64,000 nt of DNA, from positions 806,001 to 870,000 of the forward strand of contig NZ_CP071518.1 of the NCBI RefSeq assembly GCF_016613535.2, written 5' to 3'. This DNA is from Lysobacter solisilvae (GTDB lineage: Bacteria; Pseudomonadota; Gammaproteobacteria; Xanthomonadales; Xanthomonadaceae). The position numbers and the translations under genes were made by a program. Below are positions 1 to 8,746 of this stretch, one piece after another. The stretch's first letter is position 1; every line of letters starts with the position of its first letter. A model generated the notes under the pieces. The model did no database searches, had not been told where the DNA came from, and was given only the letters and a program-made list of their open reading frames with translations.

Positions 1-831
1 GAACTGCGCCATCTGCGCCACGGAGATCTCGAAGCTCAACAGTTCGATCCAGCGCCACATCAGCACGTCGTCGATCTTCATCGTCTTGGTGACGATGTCG
101 ATGGCCGGCTCATTGATGCCGATGTAGTTGCCCAGCGACTTGGACATCTTCTGGACGCCGTCCAGGCCCTCCAGCAGCGGCATCGTCAGCACGATCTGCG
201 GCGGCTGCCCGAAGTGCTCCTGCAGGCCGCGGCCCATCAGCAGGTTGAACTTCTGGTCGGTACCGCCCAGCTCGACATCCGCCTTCAAGGCCACCGAGTC
301 GTAGCCCTGCACGAGCGGATACAGGAACTCATGGATCGCGATCGACTGCTGGGCGGCGTAGCGCTTGGAGAAATCGTCACGCTCGAGCATGCGCGCGACC
401 GTGTGCTGCGAGGCCAGGCGGATCATGTCGGCGGCGGACATCTGGCCGAACCATTCGCTGTTGAAGCGCACTTCCGTGCGCTCGCGGTCGAGCACCTTGA
501 ACACCTGCTCCGAATAGGTCTGGGCGTTGGCCAGCACGTCCTCGCGGGTCAGCGGCTTGCGGGTGACGTTCTTGCCGGTGGGGTCGCCGATCATCCCGGT
601 GAAGTCGCCGATGAGGAACACCACCTGGTGCCCCAGGTCCTGGAACTGCCGCATCTTGTTGAGCAGGACGGTATGGCCCAGGTGCAGGTCCGGCGCGGTG
701 GGGTCGAACCCGGCCTTGATCCGCAGGGGCCGGCCGGAAGCGAGCCGCGACTCCAGCTCGTCCCGCTTGAGGATCTCGTCCGCGCCGCGGGCGATGAGCT
801 CCATGGCCGCATGAAATTCAGATGAAGGCAC
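1..831 (-). CDS. tyrS: Tyrosyl-tRNA synthetase (C-terminal part beyond the left edge)
   Basis: Attaches tyrosine to tRNA-Tyr in the cytoplasm (class I aminoacyl-tRNA synthetase). The translated N-terminal 277 residues contain the HIGH-type signature in a DLHLGH stretch, the GGTDQKFN tyrosine/ATP-pocket segment and a KMSKS loop followed by LGNYIG. The KMSKS form rather than KFGKT points to the TyrZ-like subclass. The start is GTG at 831, with GAGAA a short way upstream; an in-frame ATG at 804 is the alternative. The gene runs off the window, so the C-terminal tRNA-binding part is not visible. It is transcribed away from the M23 peptidase gene, and the roughly 240 bp between the two starts must hold both promoters. 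Confidence 0.95.
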   Translation of the reverse strand, partial: MPSSEFHAAMELIARGADEILKRDELESRLASGRPLRIKAGFDPTAPDLHLGHTVLLNKMRQFQDLGHQVVFLIGDFTGMIGDPTGKNVTRKPLTREDVLANAQTYSEQVFKVLDRERTEVRFNSEWFGQMSAADMIRLASQHTVARMLERDDFSKRYAAQQSIAIHEFLYPLVQGYDSVALKADVELGGTDQKFNLLMGRGLQEHFGQPPQIVLTMPLLEGLDGVQKMSKSLGNYIGINEPAIDIVTKTMKIDDVLMWRWIELLSFEISVAQMAQF

Positions 832-955
832 GATTCAGGTTCTCGTCAGCTTTGTCGTGAGCCTGAACAGGCCCCCGGACGTGAAATTCGTTAGGGAGAG
901 GTTAACACCCTGTTAAACCGGGTTGCACGTCAAAATTCCTTTACCGGTCAATGAT

Positions 956-984
956 TTGACGTGTACTGCTCACGTGACTATGGT
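956..984 (+). promoter_or_regulatory. Candidate sigma-70 promoter of the M23 peptidase gene
   Basis: TTGACG (956-961) is followed after exactly 17 nt by TATGGT (979-984). This would give an untranslated leader of about 85 nt before the ATG at 1075. The promoter also argues against an upstream in-frame GTG at 961, which overlaps the -35 box. Confidence 0.5.
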
Positions 985-1074
985 ACCCCCGTCGCACGCG
1001 CATCACACGCGTGCAACGCGCAACAGAACGGTCCGCCTAGTCAGGGGCCGGTACTCATCAGGGGAGCAGTGGGC

Positions 1075-2526
1075 ATGATCAATTCCGAAGCACGCGCGCA
1101 ACGGCGTCAACGTCTGGACGCATTGCGCGAATCGGTGCTGCATCGCCCCGTCTTGGCACGCCATTTGAGCGAAGGCTTCAACGGACGCTGGTCGCGTCGC
1201 CAGTGGGCCCACGCCAGCCTGTTCGCCACCCTGGGCATGCTCGTGGCCGCCATCGTGCCGGGCTTCCGCGCGATCGAGCCCGCCACGCCGCTCACGCCAG
1301 CTCTACATTCAATGGCGCTCCCGCTGCCCACCCTGCCGATGGCGCGCCTGCGCGGCCAGCCGGGTGACAGCTGGCAGGCCGTCCGCGTCGAACGCGGCCA
1401 GACGCTGGGCGCGCTGTTCGAACAGTTCAATATCCCCGCCGCCACGCTGCAGCGCGTGATGAAGCAGCCCGGTGCGCGCGAATCCCTGAGCCGGCTCAAG
1501 CCCGGCATGGAACTGCAGTTCGACGTGCCGGTGCCGGCGCCGGGCCAGCAGGTCGCCCTGCGCGGCCTGCGCTTCGACCGCGGCGACAGCCACCGCGTCG
1601 AGCTGAGCCTGGATGGCGAGAACATCCGCGAGAAGGTCATCGAGCGGCAGACCGAGACCCGCACCGTGGTGCTCAGCGGCAAGGTCGGGCGCTCGCTGTT
1701 CCGTTCGGCGCGCAAGCTGGGCCTGTCGCCGAGCAACGTCAACACGCTCACCGGCGAGATCTTCAAGTACGACATCGACTTCAACGAGGACGTCGGCGCG
1801 AACGACCGCTTCAGCGTCGTGGTCGAGCAGACCTGGCGCGAAGGCGAGCTGGTCAAGACCGGCCCCGTGCTGGCGGCGACCTTCACCACCGGCAAGAAGC
1901 TGCACAGCGGCTTCCGCTTCGAGCGCAACGGCAAGCCCGAATACTTCACCGGCGACGGTCGCCCGCTGAAGAAGAGCTTCATCCGCATGCCGATCCCGTA
2001 TGCCCGCCTCACCTCCGGCTTCGGCGCGCGCCGCCATCCGGTGCTGGGCCGCATGCGCATGCACAAGGGCGTGGACTACGCCGCCGGCACCGGCACGCCG
2101 ATCATGGCCGCCGGCGACGCGCGGGTGGTCTCGGCCGGCTGGCAGGGCGGCTACGGCAACGCGGTGGTCCTGGACCACGGCCGCGGCTACACCACGCTGT
2201 ACGGCCACATGTCGCGCCTGGGCAAGATCAAGCGCGGCCAGCGCATCGGCCAGGGCACGGTGATCGGCTACGTGGGCACCACCGGCATGTCGACCGGTCC
2301 GCACCTGCACTACGAATTCCGCATCAACGGCGTGCACCGCAACCCGCTGTCGATCACGATGCCGCCGCCGGAGCCGCTGACCGGCGGCCCGCTGGCGCAG
2401 TTCCGCAAGCAGACCTCCGTCGCCCTGGCCCGCATCCAGGAAGTGGAGAACATCATCTACGCCGACGTCTCGCCGGTGAGCTCGAAGGTGGCCGCCGTGG
2501 CCTCCAAGCCGGGCAAGAAGGGCTGA
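1075..2526 (+). CDS. Membrane-anchored M23 family peptidoglycan endopeptidase (MepM/YebA-like)
   Basis: Predicted zinc endopeptidase that cuts peptide cross-links in periplasmic murein. The protein has 483 residues: a basic cytoplasmic N-terminus, one membrane anchor (about residues 45-63), a LysM/OapA-like segment (about 100-150) and a C-terminal M23 (lysostaphin-type) domain. Zinc ligands are visible as HKGVD (H330, D334) and HLH (H410, H412), with a further His in LYGHMS, so the enzyme looks catalytically complete. I chose the ATG at 1075 because GGGGAG lies 6-7 nt upstream; the open frame extends back to 961 without a ribosome site. It sits between tyrS and anmK, as in other xanthomonads, and is likely part of cell-wall turnover. 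A strong terminator follows the stop. Confidence 0.9.
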   Translation: MINSEARAQRRQRLDALRESVLHRPVLARHLSEGFNGRWSRRQWAHASLFATLGMLVAAIVPGFRAIEPATPLTPALHSMALPLPTLPMARLRGQPGDSWQAVRVERGQTLGALFEQFNIPAATLQRVMKQPGARESLSRLKPGMELQFDVPVPAPGQQVALRGLRFDRGDSHRVELSLDGENIREKVIERQTETRTVVLSGKVGRSLFRSARKLGLSPSNVNTLTGEIFKYDIDFNEDVGANDRFSVVVEQTWREGELVKTGPVLAATFTTGKKLHSGFRFERNGKPEYFTGDGRPLKKSFIRMPIPYARLTSGFGARRHPVLGRMRMHKGVDYAAGTGTPIMAAGDARVVSAGWQGGYGNAVVLDHGRGYTTLYGHMSRLGKIKRGQRIGQGTVIGYVGTTGMSTGPHLHYEFRINGVHRNPLSITMPPPEPLTGGPLAQFRKQTSVALARIQEVENIIYADVSPVSSKVAAVASKPGKKG

Positions 2527-2553
2527 GCGTCCGCGTCAGCGGCGCCGCCTGAG

Positions 2554-2587
2554 AGGGCCGATCCCACCGGATCGGCCCTTTTCTTTT
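2554..2587 (+). terminator. Rho-independent terminator after the M23 peptidase gene
   Basis: A perfect 10-bp stem (GGGCCGATCC 2555-2564, GGATCGGCCC 2569-2578) with a 4-nt CACC loop is followed by TTTTCTTTT. It is the most classical terminator in the window and separates the peptidase gene from anmK. Confidence 0.9.
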
Positions 2588-2688
2588 GCGCTCGCCGCAA
2601 CGCCATCGACCTGGACCGCCGCGCTCCCTTAGCATCGGCCACGGCGCGCCGCGTGGGCGCGCCCGACACTCCCCAGCCCGGCAGGCCC

Positions 2689-3834
2689 ATGTCCACCAGC
2701 ACGCCCGACCTTTTCCTCGGCCTGATTTCCGGCACCAGCGCGGACGGCATCGATGCGGCGCTCGTGCGTTTCCACGGCCCCGCCGGCGGCGAGGACACGC
2801 GCTGCGAGCTGGTGCGCGGGCACACCTTCGCCTGGCCTGAAGACCTGCGCGCGCAGCTGATCGCGCTCGGCCAGGGCGCGGCGATCGATTCCATCGACGC
2901 GCTGGGCACGCTCGACGTGCGGCTGGCCGAACACTTCGCCGGCGCCGCGCAGGGCCTGCTGGCCATGGCGGACGTGCCGGCAGAAGCGGTGCGCGCGATC
3001 GGCTCGCACGGCCAGACGGTGCGCCATCGTCCGGCGGGGGCCGCGTTCGACGGCGCGTTTCCTTTCACCCTGCAACTGGGCGATGCCCACGTGATCGCAG
3101 AGCTCACCGGCATCGCCACCGTCGCCGATTTCCGCCGTCGCGACGTGGCCGCCGGCGGGCACGGTGCGCCGCTGCTGCCGGCGCTGCACCACGCGCTGCT
3201 CCATGCCGCCGACGAGGACCGGGCGGTGTTGAACCTGGGCGGCATCGCGAATTTCACCCTGCTGCCGGCCAACGGCCCGGTGCGCGGGTTCGACACCGGC
3301 CCGGCGAACGCACTGATGGATGCGTGGTGCCTGCGGCACACGGGCCGCGATTTCGATGCCGACGGCGCGTTCGCGCGGCGCGGCCGCTGCGACCAGGCGC
3401 TGCTGGGACGGCTGCTCGAGGAACCCTGGTTCGCGCTGCCGCCGCCCAAGAGCACGGGCCGCGAAGTCTTCCACCTGGACTGGGTGGCCGCGCGCCTGAC
3501 CGGCGCCGAATCCCCGGCCGACGTGCAGGCCACGCTGCTGGAACTCACCGCCCGCACGGTGGCCGGCGCGTTGCGCGCGCACCAGCCGCAGACGCGGCGG
3601 GTGCTGGTGTGCGGCGGCGGCGTGCACAACGCCGCGCTGATGCAGGCGCTGGCGGCGAACCTGCCCGGCATGCTCGTCGAGTCGACCGCCGCGCACGGGC
3701 TGGACCCGGACTTCGTCGAGGCGATGGGCTTTGCCTGGCTGGCGCGCCAGTGCCTGGCGGGGTTGCCGGGCAACCTGCCCAGCGTCAGCGGCGCCCGCGG
3801 TCCGCGCGTCCTGGGCGTGGTGCATCCGGCCTGA
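2689..3834 (+). CDS. anmK: Anhydro-N-acetylmuramic acid kinase
   Basis: Phosphorylates 1,6-anhydro-MurNAc with ring opening to MurNAc-6-phosphate, a cytoplasmic step of murein recycling. The 381-residue protein starts with the family signature [15 protein letters not shown] and carries [27 protein letters not shown] and [11 protein letters not shown] (ASKHA-type ATP-binding blocks). Its length is normal for AnmK. The ATG at 2689 fits the family N-terminus; a GTG at 2653 would add 12 residues of non-conserved sequence. It is convergent with the RHH-like gene. The substrate would come through the AmpG permease encoded 0.4 kb away. Confidence 0.95.
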   Translation: MSTSTPDLFLGLISGTSADGIDAALVRFHGPAGGEDTRCELVRGHTFAWPEDLRAQLIALGQGAAIDSIDALGTLDVRLAEHFAGAAQGLLAMADVPAEAVRAIGSHGQTVRHRPAGAAFDGAFPFTLQLGDAHVIAELTGIATVADFRRRDVAAGGHGAPLLPALHHALLHAADEDRAVLNLGGIANFTLLPANGPVRGFDTGPANALMDAWCLRHTGRDFDADGAFARRGRCDQALLGRLLEEPWFALPPPKSTGREVFHLDWVAARLTGAESPADVQATLLELTARTVAGALRAHQPQTRRVLVCGGGVHNAALMQALAANLPGMLVESTAAHGLDPDFVEAMGFAWLARQCLAGLPGNLPSVSGARGPRVLGVVHPA

Positions 3835-3872
3835 GCCGGGCGGCGGCTGCCGTTCGGAACCCGGGCGCCGGA

Positions 3873-4190
3873 TCAGGCCTTCTCGCCCGGAAAATTGAAG
3901 GCGTCGAAGCCGAAATCCTGGTTGGACTCGGGCTCGTCCTGGCGCTGGACGCGGCCGATCAGGGAGAAGCCGGGGTCGTTGGGGACCCCCTCCAGCGCCG
4001 CGATGGCCTCCATCAGCACCGAACTGTCACGGTCGCTGAAGCGCATGCTCATTTCGGCCTCGGCCGCGAACAGCCCCTGCTCCAGCAGGTGCAGCAGCGC
4101 CTGGGACAGCCCCATCCGCCGCGACTCGGCCACCCGGCGGATGCGTTCCGCCAGCACCGGATCGATATCGCGCAGCAGGATGTCGGTCAT
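3873..4190 (-). CDS. Small conserved protein with ribbon-helix-helix-like N-terminus, unknown function
   Basis: Encodes 105 residues. The first ~45 (MTDILLRDIDPVLAERIRRV... LSQALLHLLEQGL) have the strand-helix-helix pattern of small RHH/antitoxin-type DNA-binding domains. The C-terminus is acidic and aromatic (DFGFDAFNFPGE). No toxin-like partner lies next to it, so I do not call it an antitoxin. It is on the same strand as, and 68 nt downstream of, ampG, and could be co-transcribed with xthA–ampG. Codon use matches the neighbours. Function unknown. Confidence 0.7.
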   Translation of the reverse strand: MTDILLRDIDPVLAERIRRVAESRRMGLSQALLHLLEQGLFAAEAEMSMRFSDRDSSVLMEAIAALEGVPNDPGFSLIGRVQRQDEPESNQDFGFDAFNFPGEKA

Positions 4191-4258
4191 GAGGGCGAGA
4201 TTCGCACGGGTTCCGCGCTGAAATCTATTTCCTGGCCCGCGCCAGGGTCATGAACGCT

Positions 4259-5644
4259 TCACCCCGCCGGGTCGACGGCGAGCTCGCGGGGCTTCAGCGA
4301 CGCCAGCGCGATGCACAGCAGCACCACCGGGATGCCGATCAGCGCCGTGCCGATGAAGAACAGGCCGTAGCCCTCCAGCAGCGTGCGTCCCTGGGAAAAG
4401 TACTGCACCGCCACGCCGGAGAAACCCTTGAGCACCTTGCCCAGCAGCGCGTAGAACGAGCTGAGCAGCGCATATTGCGTGGCCGTGTAGCCCAGCGTGG
4501 TCAGGCTGGACATGTAGGCGATCAGGGCGGTGCCGGCAAAGCCGCCGGCGATGTTGTCGATCACCATCGCGGCGGTGAACGTGGTCAGGTCCGGGCCGTG
4601 GAACGCCAGCCAGGCGAAGGCCAGGTTCGACCCCGGGCCCAGCACGGCCCCGACCAGCAGCGCGGCCATCACGCCGAAGCGGACCGCCACCAGGCCAGCG
4701 GCGGCGATGCCGACGAAGGTGCCCACCAGACCGAAGGTGCTGCGCACCGAGCCCACCACGGTCTCGCTCACGCCCAGGTCGACGTAGAACGGATTGGCCA
4801 TCGGGCCCATGACGAAGTCGGCCAGGCGGTAGACGCTGATGGCGGCCAGGATCACCAGCGCCGAACTGCGGTGCTGGCGGAAGAACTGCAGGAAGGGCCC
4901 GACGATCGCGTCGAAGATGCCGCGCGGCGTCCACAGCGGCGCGGCCTGGTGGCTGACGGCGATGACGGTGCGCTCGGGCTCGCGGGCGAGCATCACCGCG
5001 ACGATGCCCACGCCCATCACCGCGGCCATCGCCGCGTACGACAGCGACCAGCCGATCGACGCCGCCACCAGCAGGATCAGGGCATCGGTGACCAGCAGCG
5101 CGCTGCGATATCCCAGCGCGGCGGTCGACGTCATCAGGCCCAGCTGCTCGCTGCCCTCGGCGCTCTCGATGCGCCAGGCATCGATCACGATGTCCTGGGT
5201 CGCCGAGGCGAAGGCCACCAGCAGCGCCATCACGCCGAACACCAGCAGGTGGTCGAGCGCGAACCCGGCCACCACCAGCGTGCCGATGCGCGGCTGCACG
5301 TACGCCATGCCGACCAGGCCGGTGATGACCGCCAGCTGCGACAGCAGCATCCAGCCGCGGCGCCGGCCCAGCCAGCGGCCGAACAGCGGCGCGTCGGTCT
5401 TGTCGACGAGCGGCGCCCAGAAGAATTTCAACGAGTAGGCCAGGCCGACCCACGACAGGAACCCGATGGTGTCCAGCTCGATGCCCTGCTTGCGCATCCA
5501 GAAGCCGAGCGTGTTGCCGACCAGGTAGATCGGGATGCCGGAGCTGAAGCCCAGCAGGAGCATCGCCAGCACCTTGGGGTCGCGCAGGTTGCGCGCCACG
5601 CTGCGCCAACCGGTTTGTCTGCTGGAAGTCTGCTCAGAGGTCAT
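4259..5644 (-). CDS. ampG: AmpG-family muropeptide permease (MFS)
   Basis: Predicted inner-membrane importer of GlcNAc-anhydroMurNAc muropeptides, the entry step of murein recycling. The 461-residue protein has about 12 hydrophobic segments and the AmpG-type start (FSSGIPIYLVGNTLGFWMRKQGI... LSWVGLAYSLKFFWAPLVDK), plus TQDIVIDAWRIE in the middle. The ATG at 5644 lies inside the end of xthA (11-nt overlap), so the two genes are translationally coupled. With anmK and the M23 peptidase nearby, the recycling role is well supported. Other AmpG-like MFS proteins exist, so the exact substrate is inferred. Confidence 0.88.
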   Translation of the reverse strand: MTSEQTSSRQTGWRSVARNLRDPKVLAMLLLGFSSGIPIYLVGNTLGFWMRKQGIELDTIGFLSWVGLAYSLKFFWAPLVDKTDAPLFGRWLGRRRGWMLLSQLAVITGLVGMAYVQPRIGTLVVAGFALDHLLVFGVMALLVAFASATQDIVIDAWRIESAEGSEQLGLMTSTAALGYRSALLVTDALILLVAASIGWSLSYAAMAAVMGVGIVAVMLAREPERTVIAVSHQAAPLWTPRGIFDAIVGPFLQFFRQHRSSALVILAAISVYRLADFVMGPMANPFYVDLGVSETVVGSVRSTFGLVGTFVGIAAAGLVAVRFGVMAALLVGAVLGPGSNLAFAWLAFHGPDLTTFTAAMVIDNIAGGFAGTALIAYMSSLTTLGYTATQYALLSSFYALLGKVLKGFSGVAVQYFSQGRTLLEGYGLFFIGTALIGIPVVLLCIALASLKPRELAVDPAG

Positions 5645-6407
5645 AGTCGACTGCGAAAGGGGCGTGGTCGGAAAAACGCGGGGTGGGATGGATCGCGCAG
5701 GAACGCAGCGCCGACGCCAGCGACGGCGTCACGAACTGGTAGTCGATGCGCCAGCCCACGTTCTTGGCGCGCGCGGCGCCGCGGTTGCTCCACCAGGTGT
5801 AGTCCTCGCCCTGCGCGTGCAGCGCGCGGTAGGCGTCGACCCAGCCGGTGCCGTCCATGCACAGGCCGTTGAGCCAGTCGCGCTCGGCCGGCAGGCAGCC
5901 GGAGTTCTTCTGGTTGGACTTCCAGTTGCGGATGTCCAGCGCGCTGCGCACGATGTTCCAGTCCCCGCACAGCACGTACTGGCGACCCGACTGCAGCCAC
6001 TGCTGCAGGATCGGCTGCAGCCACTGCATGACCTCGAACTTGAAGCCCTGGCGCAGCTCGCCGGAGGATCCCGACGGGATGTAGAACGAGACCACGCTCA
6101 GCTCGCCGTAGCGGGCCTCGATGTAGCGCCCCTCGTCGTCGAACGCGTCCCAGCCCATCGAGGTCAGCACCTGGTCGGGTTCGCGCCGGCTGTAGATCGC
6201 CACGCCGCTGTAACCCTTCTTGGTGCTCGCGTCCTTGAAATACGCGTGGTAACCGGCCGGCCGGAAGGCGGCATCTTCCAGCTGGTGCTCCTGCGCCTTG
6301 GTTTCCTGCAGGCACAGCACGTCGGCGTCCTCGCCGGCGAACCAGTCGAAGAAGCCCTTGGTGGCGGCCGACCGCAGGCCGTTGGCGTTGAAGCTGATGA
6401 TGCGCAT
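5634..6407 (-). CDS. xthA: Exodeoxyribonuclease III / AP endonuclease
   Basis: Cytoplasmic base-excision-repair enzyme: cleaves DNA at abasic sites and removes nucleotides 3'-5'. The 257-residue protein carries the EEP-fold motifs in order: FNANGLRSA, LQETKA, GYSGVAIYSR, CGDWNI, WWSNRG and the C-terminal SDHAPF. All catalytic residues expected for XthA/ExoA are present. The start is ATG 6407. It overlaps ampG by 11 nt. Upstream lies the long gene-free stretch before pyrE. Confidence 0.95.
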   Translation of the reverse strand: MRIISFNANGLRSAATKGFFDWFAGEDADVLCLQETKAQEHQLEDAAFRPAGYHAYFKDASTKKGYSGVAIYSRREPDQVLTSMGWDAFDDEGRYIEARYGELSVVSFYIPSGSSGELRQGFKFEVMQWLQPILQQWLQSGRQYVLCGDWNIVRSALDIRNWKSNQKNSGCLPAERDWLNGLCMDGTGWVDAYRALHAQGEDYTWWSNRGAARAKNVGWRIDYQFVTPSLASALRSCAIHPTPRFSDHAPFAVDYDL

Positions 6408-7074
6408 CGGGAACGGGGCAGCCCAGTCGAATGCGCCAGACTACCCGGCGCGGGGATGGGTTTGTACCGGTGCGTACCGGCACGGCCGCGGCGGCCTGAT
6501 CGGGCGCGCGTTGCGGGATACCACCGTGGGGCGCGGGAGGCTGCGACGGAAGGGCCCTCGGGCCGCGCGTACGCAGCCCGATCCACCCGTGGACGGAGCC
6601 CAGGGGCTGCTCGCGGTCGGGTCGCGGCAGGTCGGTCGGAGCTGGTCAGCTCCCCGCGAACCCGCGCGACTGCCTCGCGCACCCGTCGGCGCACCTCGCC
6701 AGGAGCACGGCCGGCCTGCGCACGCAGGTCCCGGGGCCCCCAAGCGGAGCCCTGGGCGGGTTCGCGCGGAGCCCTCGGGGTCCTCGCGTGCACCTTCCGG
6801 TCCCCGCCGGGCCCTTGCGAACAAGTTGCGTGCAGCTTCCAGGCTCCGCGCGAACCCCTCGCAGGTGACACATTGGAGCCCGACCCGTGCGTGCGAGGGC
6901 CGGAAGGGGTCCGTCGGCAACCCCGCGTGCCGCTCGCGGGGATGCCGGACAGGCTCCGTGGCCGCGTGTGCTGGTGGACGCTGCGCGGCGACCGACGCAG
7001 GCCGCCATCGCGCAGGCGGGCACGCCGTCGCCGCCTGCGGCAAAATCGCGCACCCCACCTGCGAGCGCGCGCCC
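6408..7074. other. 667-bp gene-free stretch between xthA and pyrE
   Basis: Extremely GC-rich. Long open frames exist on both strands, but none has a ribosome site or recognisable protein sequence. It holds related words in direct and inverted order: GGAGCCCT at 6745 and 6769, a 16-nt inverted repeat (see 6758-6857), and a pair of imperfect ~22-nt direct repeats near 6784 and 6830. It must contain the xthA and pyrE promoters. I see no tRNA or small-RNA signature. Confidence 0.6.
6758..6857. repeat. Perfect 16-nt inverted repeat with 68-nt spacer
   Basis: The arm GGGTTCGCGCGGAGCC (6758-6773) is exactly complementary to GGCTCCGCGCGAACCC (6842-6857). A third degenerate copy, CTCCCCGCGAACCC, lies near 6652. 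It could form a large stem in the pyrE or xthA leader, or be a remnant of a dispersed repeat. Confidence 0.6.
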
Positions 7075-7731
7075 ATGACCGACCACCGTTCCCGCTTCCT
7101 GCAGCTGGCATTGCGCGCGCAGGCGCTGCGCTTCGGGGAGTTCACCCTCAAGTCCGGCCGCGTGAGCCCGTATTTCTTCAATGCCGGCCTGTTCAATTCC
7201 GGTGTGCTGATGGCCGACCTGGCCCGCAGCTACGCCGATGCGATCGAGGAGGCCGGCGTCGGCTTCGACCTGCTGTTCGGCCCGGCCTACAAGGGCATTC
7301 CCTTGGCCACCGCGCTGGCGTGCGAATACGCGCGGCGCGGGCGCGACCTGCCGGTGGCGTTCAACCGCAAGGAAGCCAAGGACCACGGCGAAGGCGGCAC
7401 GCTGATCGGCGCCCCGCTCGCCGGCCGCCGCGTGCTGGTGGTCGACGACGTGATCACCGCGGGGACGGCGATCCGCGAAGCCCTGCAGATCATCGGGCAG
7501 GCCGGCGGCACCGCGGCGGGCATCGTGATCGCGCTGGACCGCCAGGAGGCCGTGGACCCCGCCACTTCCCGACGCTCGGCGGCACAATCTGTCGCGGACC
7601 TTCACGCGATTCCGGTGATCGCCGTGGCCACGCTGGGCGACCTGCTCGACTTCACCGGCGACGACAGCACCCTGGCCGCCCAGCGCGAGGCCCTGCTGGC
7701 CTACCGCGACGCCTACGGCAGCGAGGCCTGA
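7075..7731 (+). CDS. pyrE: Orotate phosphoribosyltransferase
   Basis: Joins orotate to PRPP to make orotidine-5'-phosphate in de novo pyrimidine synthesis (cytoplasm). The 218-residue protein shows FTLKSGRVSPYFFN, FGPAYKGIPLA, FNRKEAKDHGEGG (flexible loop with catalytic Lys) and the PRPP-binding VLVVDDVITAGTA. The reading frame is open for another 780 nt upstream, but only the ATG at 7075 gives the family N-terminus. PyrE commonly neighbours xthA in gammaproteobacteria. Confidence 0.96.
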   Translation: MTDHRSRFLQLALRAQALRFGEFTLKSGRVSPYFFNAGLFNSGVLMADLARSYADAIEEAGVGFDLLFGPAYKGIPLATALACEYARRGRDLPVAFNRKEAKDHGEGGTLIGAPLAGRRVLVVDDVITAGTAIREALQIIGQAGGTAAGIVIALDRQEAVDPATSRRSAAQSVADLHAIPVIAVATLGDLLDFTGDDSTLAAQREALLAYRDAYGSEA

Positions 7732-7841
7732 GCGGGATCGGCCGGCGCGGCGGGGGCGGCGCCTTGCCTCCGCGCTAACCAGTGGCGTGATACTTGCTTG
7801 TAGTTGAGCCATCCCGTGCATGCCGGCATGCGAGCCGACCC

Positions 7842-8540
7842 ATGAACAAGCCAGTCAACATCGTTTCCCTCGCCGCCGTGGCCCTGCTGGCCACCGCCCC
7901 CACCCAGGCGCAGAACCCGCCCACGAACAAGCCGGGCGCCACGGTCACCGCCACCAAGAAGCTTTACTGCTGGGACGAAGCGGGCAAGCGCGTCTGCGGC
8001 GACGCCCTGCCGGCCAACGCCGTCGACAGCGCGCGCACCGAGATCAGCCCGCGCAGCGGCCTGCCGACCAGCAAGGTCGATCGCGCCCTCACCGCCGCCG
8101 AGCGCGAAGCCCGCGCCCAGGAAACGGCCATCGCCGAGCAGGCCGCCTTTGCCGCCGCCGCGCAGCGGATGCGCGAGCTGGCGATGGCCGAGTCCTACGA
8201 CACCGAGGCCGACCTGCGTCGCGCCTTCGGCGAGCGCATCGCGCTGCTCGACGACACCATCAAGGCCTCGCAGCTCAGCATCGGCAGCCTGCGCCTGAGC
8301 CTGGTCAGCCTGCTGCGCCAGGCGGGCGAGGCCGAACTGGGTGGCAAGCCGGTCCAGGCCACGCTCACCGGCACGATCCGCAACCAGCATGGCGAGCTGA
8401 TGCGCCAGCAGGCACTGCTGGTCCAGCACCGCCGCAACCGCAGCGAGATCGACAAGGACCTGGCCCACGCGCTGGAGCGCTACCGCGCGCTGAAGAATCC
8501 CGAAGGCGCGGGCGGCGGCTCGGCGGCTCGCGAAGGCTGA
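7842..8540 (+). CDS. Secreted protein with DUF4124-like N-terminus, unknown function
   Basis: Encodes 232 residues with a Sec signal peptide (about 1-23, ending APTQAQ). A short segment with a W and paired cysteines (YCWDEAGKRVCGDALP) follows, resembling the DUF4124 domain of xanthomonad periplasmic proteins. The rest is a long charged, helix-rich region (about 90-215) likely to be coiled coil. The ATG at 7842 begins the signal sequence; an earlier in-frame start at 7794 would spoil it. It probably acts in the periplasm, but no enzyme motif is visible. Confidence 0.75.
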   Translation: MNKPVNIVSLAAVALLATAPTQAQNPPTNKPGATVTATKKLYCWDEAGKRVCGDALPANAVDSARTEISPRSGLPTSKVDRALTAAEREARAQETAIAEQAAFAAAAQRMRELAMAESYDTEADLRRAFGERIALLDDTIKASQLSIGSLRLSLVSLLRQAGEAELGGKPVQATLTGTIRNQHGELMRQQALLVQHRRNRSEIDKDLAHALERYRALKNPEGAGGGSAAREG

Positions 8541-8558
8541 CCGGGCGGCACCGGCCCC

Positions 8559-8580
8559 GCCCCGCCACCGTCGGCGGGGC
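8559..8580 (+). terminator. GC-rich hairpin after the secreted-protein gene
   Basis: A perfect 8-bp stem GCCCCGCC / GGCGGGGC with a 6-nt loop lies 18 nt after the stop. It has no T-run, so its terminator role is uncertain. Confidence 0.3.
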
Positions 8581-8621
8581 GCCACCACGACCGATCCGAT
8601 CGACGCGGCGCTAGTCCGCGC

Positions 8622-8664
8622 CTCGCTGGAAAGTGCGGCGCCGTGCTCGCTGGAAAGTGCGGCG
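8622..8664. repeat. Two perfect 19-nt direct repeats, period 24
   Basis: CTCGCTGGAAAGTGCGGCG occurs at 8622-8640 and 8646-8664, separated by CCGTG. It lies in the convergent gap before algC. A hairpin with perfect 10-bp arms (8679-8688 / 8699-8708) follows and may terminate the algC operon. Confidence 0.8.
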
Positions 8665-8746
8665 CGCCGCGTGCGTGCACCAGGACGCGCCAGCGCGTGC
8701 GTCCTGGTCCGACCGCCTCAGGCAGACCGCCCTCGGACCGACAACC

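Noticed and set aside
3873..4190. Toxin–antitoxin pair
   Set aside because: The RHH-like protein has no small toxin gene next to it; the neighbours are anmK and ampG.
6164..7196. Several overlapping long frames on both strands between xthA and pyrE
   Set aside because: They extend from real genes or start without a ribosome site and encode Arg/Pro/Gly-rich sequence; stop codons are simply rare at this GC content.
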